A stretch of 33,836 nucleotides of DNA. Origin: CAZKEG01 sp964601575 (GTDB lineage Bacteria > Desulfobacterota > Thermodesulfobacteria > Thermodesulfobacteriales > Thermodesulfatatoraceae). The notes under the pieces are model-generated. The model made no database searches. It was not told where the DNA came from and saw only the letters and a list, made by a program, of their open reading frames with translations. Within the stretch, counting starts at the first letter, position 1, and each line of letters begins with the position of its first letter. This document shows, piece by piece, positions 15,488-24,399 of this stretch. Made by a program: the position numbers and the translations under genes. Location of the stretch: contig CAZROA010000062.1 in the NCBI GenBank assembly GCA_964601575.1, forward strand, positions 1 through 33,836, read 5' to 3'.

Positions 15488-16831
15488 TTGGTCGTTTGGA
15501 TGGGGATAGGGGTCTTGGTTTGGCCTCTAAAGGCCGGTGCAGGTCCTTTAAAACTTAAAGGGGAGTTTTGGACCAGGGGCACGGTAGATCTTAAAAACGA
15601 ACGCCCTTACGAAGACCTGACCTCAGATCACGAAACCTTACTCCTCGAAGCCGAGGTCTCTCCTTCTCCGCTCCTTTCCTTTAAAGGCGGTATACGCCTT
15701 GACCGATTGGCCTTTCATGGCCAAGAAAGGTCTCAAGAAGATAACCGTCTCGACCTTTGGGAGACTTATTTGCGCTATCAAGGTGAGGCCTTGGAGTTAA
15801 CCATCGGCCAACAAATTATTCGTTGGGGCAAGGCCGATGAGATAACCATCCTCGATAATCTCAATCCCCAAGACCTTCGGGAGCTCACAACTTTGCGGCT
15901 CGAGGAACGCAAACGCCCTTGGCCTTGGCTCAGGATTCAATATTTTGCTCCTGATCTTGCCTTTGAAGGAGTCTTTACCCTTTGGCCGGTCCGCCATTTG
16001 AAAGATGAACTAGGGACCGATTGGGCGGTCTTCGATCACCTAAAGGCCCAATTAGAGGATACTCCCCTCTTTGCCGATCTCGGTCGGTCTCTGGGCATAA
16101 AAAAAGACTATCCAGGCCCTTCCTTAAGTGAGGCTGAATGGGGCTTACGGATTAGCGGTACCAAAGACGCCGTTGATTGGGAAATCTCCTTCCTCCACGC
16201 CCACAATCGTTCTTTCTATTATTATGTAACCTCCTTTCCCATCAAAGGTTTTTCCTTAAAAGATCCCTCAAATCCAGTGAGAGATCTCCTGACCCAATTA
16301 CACCACCTCCAGGTTATCGGGACAGAGATCAAGATTGGGCTTCCGCAGGACAACATCGTGGGCCTTGCCTTTGAGACCACTTGGCAAGATATAGGCCTGC
16401 GTGGAGAATTTGCCTATCATACCGATCGTGTCTTCCTGAAAAAAGATCTCTCCGCGGTACGTAAAGGTTATTGGCAATATGTAATAGGCCTGGATTACCA
16501 ATTCCAAAACGGGCTCTATCTCAATCTCCAATTCTTACAGCAGCGCGTCCTTGATTGGCATCAGGAGATCCTTTTTGATCCTAAACTAGATTCAAGTTTG
16601 TTTTTACGAATCTCGAAAAATTTTTGGCAGGACTTTTTCGAGGTCCGATTAGACGGCTATTACGACTTAACCCGACGAATGTATTATCTCAATCCAGAAA
16701 TACGCTATCAATGGCGGGATAACCTGACCTTCTTTGGCGGTCTCCATCTCTTGAATGGAGCAAAAGGATCTTTTCTTGATGTTTATGATGATAACGATCA
16801 GGTCTATCTTGGACTAAAGGCCACCTTTTAG
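15488..16831 (+). CDS. DUF1302-like outer-membrane beta-barrel protein
   Basis: At least 447 residues, rich in alternating strands and aromatic girdles, ending in phenylalanine (YLGLKATF) as outer-membrane barrels do. The block LTIGQQIIRWGKADEITILDNLNPQDLRE resembles the hallmark of DUF1302 proteins. The start is uncertain: TTG 15488 and ATG 15500 give a signal peptide without positive charges. The same frame extends upstream through KRPIWTILVVW to a CTG at 15461 with AAGGA ten bases before it, which gives a convincing signal peptide but overlaps the LolA-like gene by 7 nt. The MMPL gene begins 2 nt after the stop. Role by context: the outer-membrane end of a lipid or hydrophobic-compound export path with the LolA-like protein and the pump. 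Confidence 0.83.
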   Translation: MVVWMGIGVLVWPLKAGAGPLKLKGEFWTRGTVDLKNERPYEDLTSDHETLLLEAEVSPSPLLSFKGGIRLDRLAFHGQERSQEDNRLDLWETYLRYQGEALELTIGQQIIRWGKADEITILDNLNPQDLRELTTLRLEERKRPWPWLRIQYFAPDLAFEGVFTLWPVRHLKDELGTDWAVFDHLKAQLEDTPLFADLGRSLGIKKDYPGPSLSEAEWGLRISGTKDAVDWEISFLHAHNRSFYYYVTSFPIKGFSLKDPSNPVRDLLTQLHHLQVIGTEIKIGLPQDNIVGLAFETTWQDIGLRGEFAYHTDRVFLKKDLSAVRKGYWQYVIGLDYQFQNGLYLNLQFLQQRVLDWHQEILFDPKLDSSLFLRISKNFWQDFFEVRLDGYYDLTRRMYYLNPEIRYQWRDNLTFFGGLHLLNGAKGSFLDVYDDNDQVYLGLKATF

Positions 16832-16833
16832 GG

Positions 16834-19086
16834 ATGAAATTATTTAAAAAATTCGTCCTTGATCGCCCGATCCTTTGGGGCCTTTTTATCCTCCTTTTCA
16901 CCGCCTGGGCCCTTTGGTCTTGCCTTCATCTCCCCATATTGACCTCTACCGATGCCATCATCCCCAGAGATAAGGAATGGCGATTTTATGAGGAATTCCG
17001 ACAACAATTCGGGGCCGACGATGCCGTAGCGGTGGCCTTGGCTGCTCCGGATGTCTTTTCTCCCTCTGTGCTTCGTTATATTCGGCGTTTAACCACTGAC
17101 TTTGAGAAAATCGAAGGGGTAGAAGACGTCCTTTCCCTCACTAACGTCGAAGATATAGAAGGAGGAGAGGAAGACTTTATCGTCAAACCGCTTATCGGAG
17201 AAGAGATCCCCGAAGATCCAAAGATCCTTAACGCCCTCAAAAGGCACACCCTTAAAAATCCCCTTATCATCGGAAACCTGGTCTCCAAGGACTTTAAGAC
17301 CACTCTGATCCTCCTTCGCACTGCTTACCGCGGAGAAGACCTGGGGTTTGAGGGACGGCTTATCAAAAGGATCCGGGCGGTCCTCAAACAAGACCCACCT
17401 CCTCCGGAGATTGAGCTCCATCTCTCCGGCTGGCCGGTGATCAACGTCAACATGGCCAGTTACATGAACCGCGACCTCTTGATCTTCATCCCCACTACCT
17501 TTGTCTTCCTGTGTCTCTTGGTCTTCTATTTTCTTCGCTCCTTAAGGGCCATGGTCATTATCGGTCTGGTACTTGATCTTTCCTTGGCCGGAGCCATGGC
17601 TGCCCTAAAATGGGTCGGCGGGGCCTTAAGCCCCATGACTTCTATTCTAGCCCCACTAACTATGGCCCTGGCCTTGGCTGACGGAGTCCATGTGGTGACC
17701 ACCTATTTCAAAAAGATCGCCTCCACCAAAAATCCGTCGGACACAGGCTATTGGGTACTTGAAACAGTCCGCGAAACGTGGCGCCCCTGTTTCTTGACCA
17801 GTCTGACCACGGCCATTGGTTTTGCCTCCCTCATGGTCAGCCACGTCCCTTCTATTCGCCAATTCGGCGCCGCCGCAGCCATCGGGATGTTCATCGAATA
17901 CTTTCTCACCTTTACCCTCTTGGTCTTCCTCCTTCCTTGGATTGGTCGCGGAAAAAGGGGAAACCCTCCCTCTCGTCTCTTGGTCGAACCCATCGTCCGA
18001 GGTTATCCCTCATGGACCAAAGCTGCCCTGGCCCTCTTTTTCATGGCCACCCTGGTCAGTCTTTACGGTCTTTCTAAGATAAGAGTAGACAGTGACGTGG
18101 TGGAATATTTCCATCCTTCTACTCCGGTCCACCGAGACGCCGTGTTTATCGATCAACACCTCGGCGGTATACAAACCATTGAGATCTCCCTCCAGAGCCA
18201 AGAGGGGGACTTCCTTGAGCCCGGGCTCCTGGCCAAAATCGATCAGATAAGCCAGTATCTCCGAAAAGATCCTTTGTTTACCCAGGTGATCTCTCCGGCG
18301 GAGTTTTTTAAGCTCATGAATCGAGCCTTTCACGCCGATGACCAAAGGTTTTACACCCTCCCCCAACGCCGTGATCTCTTGGCCCAGTATCTCCTGCTTT
18401 ACGGAGGCACTGAACTCGAACATTTTCTCGACCAGGATCAGACCTGGGCCAGGATCTCGGCCCGTACCCCGGTTCATAGTTCCGAACAACTCAATCACAA
18501 AATGAAGGAGCTCTATGCCTATTTAGGAAAGGTCTTTGGAGACGCACCGGTCCGGTACAAGATTACCGGCAAGACCTATTTGGTGAACCGAGTGGTCGAT
18601 GAAATCGTCAGATCCCAGACCGAGAGTCTGACCATTGCCGCCGTCCTTATCTTCGGGCTCATGTTTGTCGTTCTCCGGTCCCTTAAGATCGGTTTTCTTT
18701 CCGTACCCCCGAACGTCTTTCCCATCTTGGCTAATTTGGGCTTTATGGGGTTGGTGGGTATACCCCTTAACACCGCCACCGCTACCATCTCGGCGGTGGC
18801 CATCGGGATCGCCGTAGATGACACCATTCATTTTTTGGTGCGTTATCAAGAGGCCAGGAAAAATCTCGATCCTATAAAGGCAGTGCAAGAGGCCTTGCGC
18901 TCTAAAGGGCTGGCAGCCATTACCACTTCTTTGGTCCTGGTGATCGGCTTTTGTGTCCTCTTGGTCTCAAGATTTATCCCCACGGTCCAGTTCGGCCTCC
19001 TCTGCGCCATCGTCATGATCTGGGCGCTCTTGGCCGATCTCTTTCTCCTCCCGGCCCTCATCAAAGTGGGACGCCGGTTTTTCTAA
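16834..19086 (+). CDS. MMPL/RND family transporter
   Basis: A 750-residue inner-membrane pump with the duplicated RND topology. TM1 is at about residues 12-31, followed by a periplasmic domain to about 205 and five helices from about 210 to 370 (including LAPLTMALALADGVHVVTTYF with its acidic residue in TM4). TM7 is near 395, a second periplasmic domain follows to about 600, and five further helices run to 745 (AVAIGIAVDDTIHFLVRY). Both TM4-like segments keep GxxxD-type residues that relay protons in this family. Family knowledge: MMPL proteins paired with a LolA-like protein and an outer-membrane barrel export lipids such as hopanoids or other hydrophobic compounds. The substrate here is unknown. 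The 3' end overlaps the convergent dxs stop by 4 nt. Confidence 0.92.
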   Translation: MKLFKKFVLDRPILWGLFILLFTAWALWSCLHLPILTSTDAIIPRDKEWRFYEEFRQQFGADDAVAVALAAPDVFSPSVLRYIRRLTTDFEKIEGVEDVLSLTNVEDIEGGEEDFIVKPLIGEEIPEDPKILNALKRHTLKNPLIIGNLVSKDFKTTLILLRTAYRGEDLGFEGRLIKRIRAVLKQDPPPPEIELHLSGWPVINVNMASYMNRDLLIFIPTTFVFLCLLVFYFLRSLRAMVIIGLVLDLSLAGAMAALKWVGGALSPMTSILAPLTMALALADGVHVVTTYFKKIASTKNPSDTGYWVLETVRETWRPCFLTSLTTAIGFASLMVSHVPSIRQFGAAAAIGMFIEYFLTFTLLVFLLPWIGRGKRGNPPSRLLVEPIVRGYPSWTKAALALFFMATLVSLYGLSKIRVDSDVVEYFHPSTPVHRDAVFIDQHLGGIQTIEISLQSQEGDFLEPGLLAKIDQISQYLRKDPLFTQVISPAEFFKLMNRAFHADDQRFYTLPQRRDLLAQYLLLYGGTELEHFLDQDQTWARISARTPVHSSEQLNHKMKELYAYLGKVFGDAPVRYKITGKTYLVNRVVDEIVRSQTESLTIAAVLIFGLMFVVLRSLKIGFLSVPPNVFPILANLGFMGLVGIPLNTATATISAVAIGIAVDDTIHFLVRYQEARKNLDPIKAVQEALRSKGLAAITTSLVLVIGFCVLLVSRFIPTVQFGLLCAIVMIWALLADLFLLPALIKVGRRFF

Positions 19087-20990
19087 GATTCTTGTACGGA
19101 AATGGCCTTGATCTTTGGAGCGGCTCGAAGGAGTGCCAAGGCCTTTTGATAAATGCCCTCTGGGGTGAGGCCGTATTTCTCGCGCAAAAGGGCCGGGGCC
19201 CCGTGTTCGATAAAGAGATCCGGGAGCCCAATCCGCTTGACCGGCACCTGAACTCCATGCTCGGCTAAGGTCTCAAGCACCGCCGAACCAAAGCCACCCA
19301 ACAAGGTGTTTTCCTCCACCGTAAGCACCCGACCGATCTTTTTGGCCAGGGAGACAATCAACTCCTCGTCTACAGGTTTGGCAAAGCGGGCATTGACTAC
19401 AGCCACCGAGAGACCTTGCTCAGCAAGTCTCTCCGCCGCCTCAAGGGAAGGATAGACCATGTTACCGATGGCCAGGATCAAGAGGTCTTCTCCTTCGCGC
19501 AAGAGCTCGGCCTTACCAATGGGGATCTCTTTAAGTTCCCAATCAAGGCTCACCCCTTCGCCGGACCCTCGGGGATAACGTACGGCAATGGGGCCGTTGT
19601 GTTTGATAGCGGTGTAGAGCATGTGTTGTAATTCGTTTTCATCCTTTGGGGCCATGACCACCATGTTAGGCACCGCCCGCAAATAGGTGAGGTCAAATTG
19701 GCCTTGGTGCGTGGGCCCGTCTTCACCGACGATACCGCCGCGGTCGATGGCAAAGACCACGTGGAGATTGGTAAGGGCCACGTCATGGATGATCTGGTCA
19801 TAGGCCCGTTGGAGAAAGGTCGAATAAATGGCACAAACCGGGATCATCCCTCCGAGAGCAAGTCCAGCGGCAAAGGTTACGGCATGTTGTTCAGCGATAC
19901 CCACATCAAAGAAACGATCGGGAAAGTGCTCTCCAAAGGCCTTGAGCCCAGTGCCGGTGGGCATAGCGGCGGTGATGGCCACCAGCCTGGGCTCCTCCTC
20001 GCCTAAGCGGACCATCACCCGCGAAAAGACGTTAGTGTAGGAAGGGGGCTTGGCCTTGCCCTTTTTAGGACGCCCGGTAGCCACCTCAAAGGGACCAAGA
20101 CCGTGAAAACGCTCTGGCTCTTCTTCTGCCGGTGGATACCCCTTGCCCTTTTTGGTAAGGACATGGACCAAAGTAGGACCTTCCAGATTCTTTACGTTTC
20201 TCAAGGTCTCGATCAAGGTCTCGATATTGTGCCCGGGGATAGGGCCTACATAACGAAAGCCCAAGGCCTCAAAGAGCATACCCGGGGTAAGAATGCACTT
20301 AAGGGCATCTTCACTCTTCTTGATCACCGAAAGCAGGTGTTCTCCTCCGGGGAGATGAGTGACCAACCCCTCGAGATCGCGTTTGATCCGGCGGGCCACA
20401 CGCCCAGTAAGTTTCCGAGAAAGATAGGAAGAAAGGGCCCCTACATTGGGAGAGATGGACATTTCGTTGTCGTTTAAGATGACGATGAGATCTTTCTTGA
20501 GGTGCCCGGCATTATTAAGGCCCTCAAAGGCAAGGCCAGCGGTCATAGAACCATCGCCGATGACCACCACCACCCGGCCTTCTTGGTTGAGAAAATCCTG
20601 GGCGGTGATCAGCCCTAACCCTGCCGAAATAGAGGTACTACTGTGGCCGGTATCGACGATATCATGTGGGCTTTCTGAACGCTTCGGAAAACCGGCAATT
20701 CCTCCGTATTGACGCAGGGTATGAAAATTATCCCGCCGACCGGTGAGCAGTTTATGGGCATAGGATTGATGACCTACATCCCAGACGATCTTATCCCGGG
20801 GAGAATTAAAGACGTAATGAAGGGCAATGGTTAGCTCTATTACCCCTAGATTAGGGGCCAAATGCCCACCGTTTTCAGCCACGGTCTTGACGATGATTTC
20901 GCGTAGTTCCTCGGCCAATTTAGGGAGCTGGGAAAGACGGAGTTTCTTTAGATCCTTAGGGCTATCAATCCCTTCGAGGAGCCTTCCCAT
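19083..20990 (-). CDS. dxs: Dxs, 1-deoxy-D-xylulose-5-phosphate synthase
   Basis: A 635-residue thiamine-diphosphate enzyme joining pyruvate and glyceraldehyde 3-phosphate, the entry step of the non-mevalonate isoprenoid pathway. Visible are HQSYAHKLLTGR, the ThDP motif GDGSMTAGLAFEGLNNAG..NDNEMSISPNVG, the transketolase pyrimidine-domain segment DVGIAEQHAVTFAAGLA, DRGGIVGEDGPTHQG and the C-terminal transketolase domain (TVEENTLLGGFGSAVLE). Length is normal. It lies 69 nt after rimM on the same strand, with no terminator hairpin in the gap, so it could belong to the ffh-rpsP-khpA-rimM transcript. The usual neighbours ispA and xseB are absent. It overlaps the convergent MMPL gene by 4 nt. Confidence 0.98.
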   Translation of the reverse strand: MGRLLEGIDSPKDLKKLRLSQLPKLAEELREIIVKTVAENGGHLAPNLGVIELTIALHYVFNSPRDKIVWDVGHQSYAHKLLTGRRDNFHTLRQYGGIAGFPKRSESPHDIVDTGHSSTSISAGLGLITAQDFLNQEGRVVVVIGDGSMTAGLAFEGLNNAGHLKKDLIVILNDNEMSISPNVGALSSYLSRKLTGRVARRIKRDLEGLVTHLPGGEHLLSVIKKSEDALKCILTPGMLFEALGFRYVGPIPGHNIETLIETLRNVKNLEGPTLVHVLTKKGKGYPPAEEEPERFHGLGPFEVATGRPKKGKAKPPSYTNVFSRVMVRLGEEEPRLVAITAAMPTGTGLKAFGEHFPDRFFDVGIAEQHAVTFAAGLALGGMIPVCAIYSTFLQRAYDQIIHDVALTNLHVVFAIDRGGIVGEDGPTHQGQFDLTYLRAVPNMVVMAPKDENELQHMLYTAIKHNGPIAVRYPRGSGEGVSLDWELKEIPIGKAELLREGEDLLILAIGNMVYPSLEAAERLAEQGLSVAVVNARFAKPVDEELIVSLAKKIGRVLTVEENTLLGGFGSAVLETLAEHGVQVPVKRIGLPDLFIEHGAPALLREKYGLTPEGIYQKALALLRAAPKIKAISVQES

Positions 20991-21059
20991 CCTATCACCC
21001 GCCTAAAAAGTTTTATTCTAAGAGTATCATCTTCGGGAAGGCCCTGCAAAAGGCTAAAC

Positions 21060-21581
21060 CTAGCTTTGAGCCTCGATAAGGCCTTCGGTAGGGCGGACAA
21101 GGATGTATTTTCCCTCAAGATCAATCTCAAGGATGATCTCATCGATCATAGGTAGATAAAAGGTCTTCCCTTTAGGCGGTTTGACCTCTAAAAGATCATA
21201 GGGGCCAACGGGCATAAGGCCTTTGACCATCCCGAGCACTGTCCCGTCTTCCAGACGGACCTCAAGGCCAAGGAGTTGATAGTGGTAAAACTCGTCTTCC
21301 TCTAAAGGAGGGAATTCGTCTAGATCAGCCCAAATCTCTATATCTTGAAAGGCCTCGGCTCCTTCTCGAGAGGAAATATCTTGAAACTTGATGAGGAAAC
21401 CTCCGCCTGGGGCGGGCCGAACGGACTCAGGAACCAAAGGAACAAATTGATCCCCTTCTTTTCGATAAAAGCGGGATAACTTCCAAAAAACCTCTTGATT
21501 TATCAAATAGGGGAGGATCTTTACCTCCCCCTTCATACCATGGGCCCGGACAATCTTTCCTACCCGTATCTTTTTAGACAC
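21060..21581 (-). CDS. rimM: RimM, 16S rRNA processing protein
   Basis: A 173-residue protein with the N-terminal RimM barrel (RVGKIVRAHGMKGEVKILPYL) and the C-terminal PRC-barrel (YHYQLLGLEVRLEDGTVLGMV and LPMIDEIILEIDLEGKYILVRPTEGL). It binds ribosomal protein S19 and assists maturation of the 30S head. The start is GTG, without a strong Shine-Dalgarno site; it lies 18 nt after khpA, which suggests coupling. Downstream one expects trmD and rplS in many bacteria, but dxs follows instead. Confidence 0.96.
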   Translation of the reverse strand: MSKKIRVGKIVRAHGMKGEVKILPYLINQEVFWKLSRFYRKEGDQFVPLVPESVRPAPGGGFLIKFQDISSREGAEAFQDIEIWADLDEFPPLEEDEFYHYQLLGLEVRLEDGTVLGMVKGLMPVGPYDLLEVKPPKGKTFYLPMIDEIILEIDLEGKYILVRPTEGLIEAQS

Positions 21582-21599
21582 AGAGACCGGGCCAGAAAA

Positions 21600-21839
21600 C
21601 TATTCAATGATTTCAAGTACCGCCCGTTTACGAAGCTTGGTTGAGGCTGCACTCAAGATGGTCCGCATGGCGCGCGCTGTACGGCCTTGTTTACCGATCA
21701 CTTTTCCAAGGTCTTCCTTGGCCACCTTGAGTTCGATCACCGAGGTCTGCTCGCCTTCGATCTCGTTCACTTGGACGGCATCCGGATTATCCACTAGGGC
21801 CTTAGCGATCTGCTCAATAAGATCCTTCAGCTTTCCCAT
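21600..21839 (-). CDS. khpA: KhpA, KH-domain RNA-binding protein
   Basis: A 79-residue protein consisting of a single type II KH domain with the GxxG loop in DLGKVIGKQGRTARAMRTIL. Length and position between rpsP and rimM are typical for KhpA (YlqC). Family role: binds RNA, often as a heterodimer with KhpB, and affects cell size, small RNAs or frameshifting in other bacteria. A GAGGGAGG site precedes the ATG. It is preceded by a 49-nt gap after rpsP in which I see no hairpin with a T-run. Confidence 0.95.
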   Translation of the reverse strand: MGKLKDLIEQIAKALVDNPDAVQVNEIEGEQTSVIELKVAKEDLGKVIGKQGRTARAMRTILSAASTKLRKRAVLEIIE

Positions 21840-21888
21840 CTTCTACCTCCCTCAAGAGCTTTCCGCTGGTCAAAATATAGACATCATT

Positions 21889-22161
21889 TTAAGCAGCGGA
21901 AGAGGTCTGCGTATTTTTCTTTAGCAAACCAGCCCGCTTAAGCAAAGCCCTTACGGTCTCGGTGGGAGTGGCCCCACGGCTGAGCCATTTCTGAACCTTG
22001 TCCGGATCGACCTTGAATTCGTACGGCTGCTTGATCGGATCATAGTAACCGAGAATTTCGAGAAATTTCCCATCCCTTGGGGAAGAGGCCTCTGCCGCGA
22101 CGACACGATAGAAAGGCCGATTCCGACGCCCCATGCGCATGAGCCTGATTCTGATGGCCAC
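21889..22161 (-). CDS. rpsP: Ribosomal protein S16
   Basis: A 90-residue bS16 with the family N-terminus (AIRIRLMRMGRRNRPFYRVVAAEASSPRDGKFLEILGYYDP) and a short variable C-terminal tail ending in SSAA. It is a structural protein of the 30S body. Initiation is at GTG, with AGGAGGTGA five bases upstream. It lies 36 nt after ffh, the common ffh-rpsP order. Confidence 0.98.
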   Translation of the reverse strand: MAIRIRLMRMGRRNRPFYRVVAAEASSPRDGKFLEILGYYDPIKQPYEFKVDPDKVQKWLSRGATPTETVRALLKRAGLLKKNTQTSSAA

Positions 22162-22197
22162 CTACTTCACCTCCTTTCCAAATTTGAAGCCTTCTTT

Positions 22198-23526
22198 TTA
22201 CATCCCAAAAAGGTTTCGAGCAAGGGCCTGAAGGCCACCTCGTTTCCTGACGCGTTTGAAAAGCTTTTTCATCTCCTCGTAGCTTTTGAGCAAACGGTTT
22301 ACATCTTGGATGGTGGTCCCACTTCCTTTGGCAATGCGTCGTTTACGACTGGCATTGATGATCTTTGGATTTCGGCGTTCCTGTGGGGTCATGGAATTGA
22401 TGATGGCTTCCATCTTGACAATCTCTTTTTCATCAAAAGGAATATCTTTAAGCTTGCTCCCGATCCCGGGAATAAGCTTGAGGATCTGCTCCAAGGAGCC
22501 AAGGCGTTTCATTTGGCGGATCTGGTCACGAAGGTCTTCCAGAGTGAAGGCCTCTTTTTTGAGTTTTTCGTGGAGTTCCTTGGCCTTTTTGAGATCCAGG
22601 GCTTCTTGAGCCTTCTCGATCAGGCTCAACACATCGCCCATACCCAAGATGCGAGAGGCCATACGATCGGGGTGGAAGACCTCAAGGGCATCCAGTTTCT
22701 CACCGGTGCCCAAGAACTTTAGGGGGCACCCGGTCACCGCCCGGATAGAAAGCGCTGCTCCGCCTCGGGCATCACCTTCGACCTTGGTCAGCACCACCCC
22801 GGTAAGCCCCACCCTCTCGTGGAAGCTCTTGGCGATATTGACCGCATCCTGACCGGTCATGGCATCGGCCACCAAGAGGACCTCCCTTGGGGCCACGGCC
22901 TTTTTGATCTCTTCCACCTCAGCCATCATCTGGTCATCGATATGGAGACGACCGGCGGTATCGATGATGGCAATGTCATAGCCCTTGGCCTTAGCCTCGG
23001 CCAAGGCGGCCTTGACGATGTCAACCGGCTTTTCCCCCTCTTTGGGCTCATAACAAGGGACATCTATCTGCCTGGCCAGAGTCTTTAATTGTTCGATGGC
23101 TGCCGGACGATAGACATCCGCCGGGACGAGAAAGGGACGACGACCCTTCTTTTTTAGGAACCGGGCCAGCTTGGCTGCCGAGGTCGTCTTACCAGAACCC
23201 TGAAGACCGACCAAAAGGATGGGGATCGGCTTTGGCCCGGAAAGATCCAAGGGGATGGCCTTCTCCCCCAAGGTCTTGATCAGCTCTTCGTGGACGATCT
23301 TGATCAATTGCTGGGCCGGGGTGAGGCTCTCCATCACCTCTGCCCCCAGGGCCCGCTCTTTGACCCGATTGATAAAGTCTTTGACCACCCGGAAGTTAAC
23401 GTCGGCCTCAAGCAAGGCCAAACGAACCTCCCGCAGGCCCTTTTCTACGTCCTGCTGGGTGAGCTTTCCCCGGCCTCGGAGCCGCTTAAAGGTACTTTCT
23501 AAACGTTCACTAAGATTTTCGAACAA
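22198..23526 (-). CDS. ffh: Ffh, signal recognition particle protein (SRP54)
   Basis: A 442-residue SRP GTPase that, with 4.5S RNA, targets nascent membrane proteins to FtsY and the Sec translocon. The N domain covers about 1-90; the G domain has the P-loop GLQGSGKTTSAAKLA, the DTAGRLHID segment, TKVEGDARGGAALS and GTGEKLDALEVF; the methionine-containing M domain covers about 325-442. The start is TTG with GGAG about ten bases upstream; the N-terminal FENLSERLESTFKRLRG is canonical. First gene of the ribosome-maturation cluster on this strand. The SRP RNA gene is not seen in the window. Confidence 0.98.
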   Translation of the reverse strand: MFENLSERLESTFKRLRGRGKLTQQDVEKGLREVRLALLEADVNFRVVKDFINRVKERALGAEVMESLTPAQQLIKIVHEELIKTLGEKAIPLDLSGPKPIPILLVGLQGSGKTTSAAKLARFLKKKGRRPFLVPADVYRPAAIEQLKTLARQIDVPCYEPKEGEKPVDIVKAALAEAKAKGYDIAIIDTAGRLHIDDQMMAEVEEIKKAVAPREVLLVADAMTGQDAVNIAKSFHERVGLTGVVLTKVEGDARGGAALSIRAVTGCPLKFLGTGEKLDALEVFHPDRMASRILGMGDVLSLIEKAQEALDLKKAKELHEKLKKEAFTLEDLRDQIRQMKRLGSLEQILKLIPGIGSKLKDIPFDEKEIVKMEAIINSMTPQERRNPKIINASRKRRIAKGSGTTIQDVNRLLKSYEEMKKLFKRVRKRGGLQALARNLFGM

Positions 23527-23610
23527 GGCTTCTTGCTCCGGAAAGATTTAGATCGCCTAAGAGCAATTCAAACTTAATCTGGCTCAGGCCAAAATTCAAG
23601 CAATTCTCGC

Positions 23611-24399
23611 TCAAGAAGGACAATGTTGATGATAAATGGCTAACATTCGGGGCATAATTTCCTTCAAGCGACGAATACGTGCCTCATCAGGCGGGTGGGT
23701 AGAGAGAAAGGCCGGAAGATGGGGACGCCCGCGGCTGATCTTGAGCATCTTTTGCCAAAAGTTGAGGGCGGCTCGCGGGTCATAACAGGCCTTGGCCATG
23801 AGATAGACCCCAATCTCATCGGCCTCAAACTCCTGTTTTCGGCTATAGGGTAAGATCAGCCCCAGGGTAGCCCCGGCATCGTAGGCGGTTAAGAAGAGCT
23901 TACGCGTGGTTTGATCCTTCCAATCAAAGGCCATGGACAGGGCCACCTCACCAAGACTAGCCAAAAGGGCCAGACTCATCCGCTCGGCCCCGTGACGGGC
24001 CAGGGCATGACCTACTTCGTGGCCGATAACCGTGGCCAGTTCGGCATCATTTTTGACGATCTTAAAGAGCCCGGTATAGACAAAGACCTTCCCCCCTGGC
24101 AGACAAAAGGCGTTGATGGTCTTCGGATCATCTATGACCTTGAATTCCCATTGGAAATCCGTCCGCCCGGTGGCCTTGGCTATCCGCCAACCCACCCGCT
24201 CGACCATGGCGTTGATCTTTGGGTCTTTGCAAAGTTTGGCCTTTTTGAGGACTTCTTTATAGGCCTGCATCCCCAGGGCCATTTCCGTATGAGGATCTAT
24301 CAGGATAAGCTGTTTTCGACCGGTAACCGGGGCGGTGGCACAGGCCGTAAGCAAAAAGAAAAGGACTAAAGGGAGCCAAGGCCGAATGATTCTATACAT
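23611..24399 (-). CDS. M48 family lipoprotein metallopeptidase
   Basis: A 262-residue protein with a lipoprotein signal (LTAC, Cys20) and an M48 zinc peptidase domain: HEVGH at residues 127-131 and the downstream glutamate ligand in EFEADEIGVYLMAKACYDP. It resembles the LoiP/BepA-type peptidases that act on misfolded or misassembled envelope proteins, without the TPR half of BepA. It overlaps the nrdG stop codon by 8 nt, so it appears to be translated from the nrd transcript, an unexpected functional pairing. The protein is predicted to be anchored to a membrane facing the periplasm. The next 84 nt before ffh hold nothing I can identify. Confidence 0.92.
   Translation of the reverse strand: MYRIIRPWLPLVLFFLLTACATAPVTGRKQLILIDPHTEMALGMQAYKEVLKKAKLCKDPKINAMVERVGWRIAKATGRTDFQWEFKVIDDPKTINAFCLPGGKVFVYTGLFKIVKNDAELATVIGHEVGHALARHGAERMSLALLASLGEVALSMAFDWKDQTTRKLFLTAYDAGATLGLILPYSRKQEFEADEIGVYLMAKACYDPRAALNFWQKMLKISRGRPHLPAFLSTHPPDEARIRRLKEIMPRMLAIYHQHCPS

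Noticed and set aside
20103..20477. 124-codon open frame on the + strand inside dxs
   Set aside because: Antisense shadow of a conserved enzyme with no ribosome site or family match.
23527..23610. Imperfect repeats around GAGCAATTC and CAAGCAATTC between the M48 gene and ffh
   Set aside because: The match is short and imperfect, forms no convincing hairpin, and has no T-run; not enough to call a terminator or operator.
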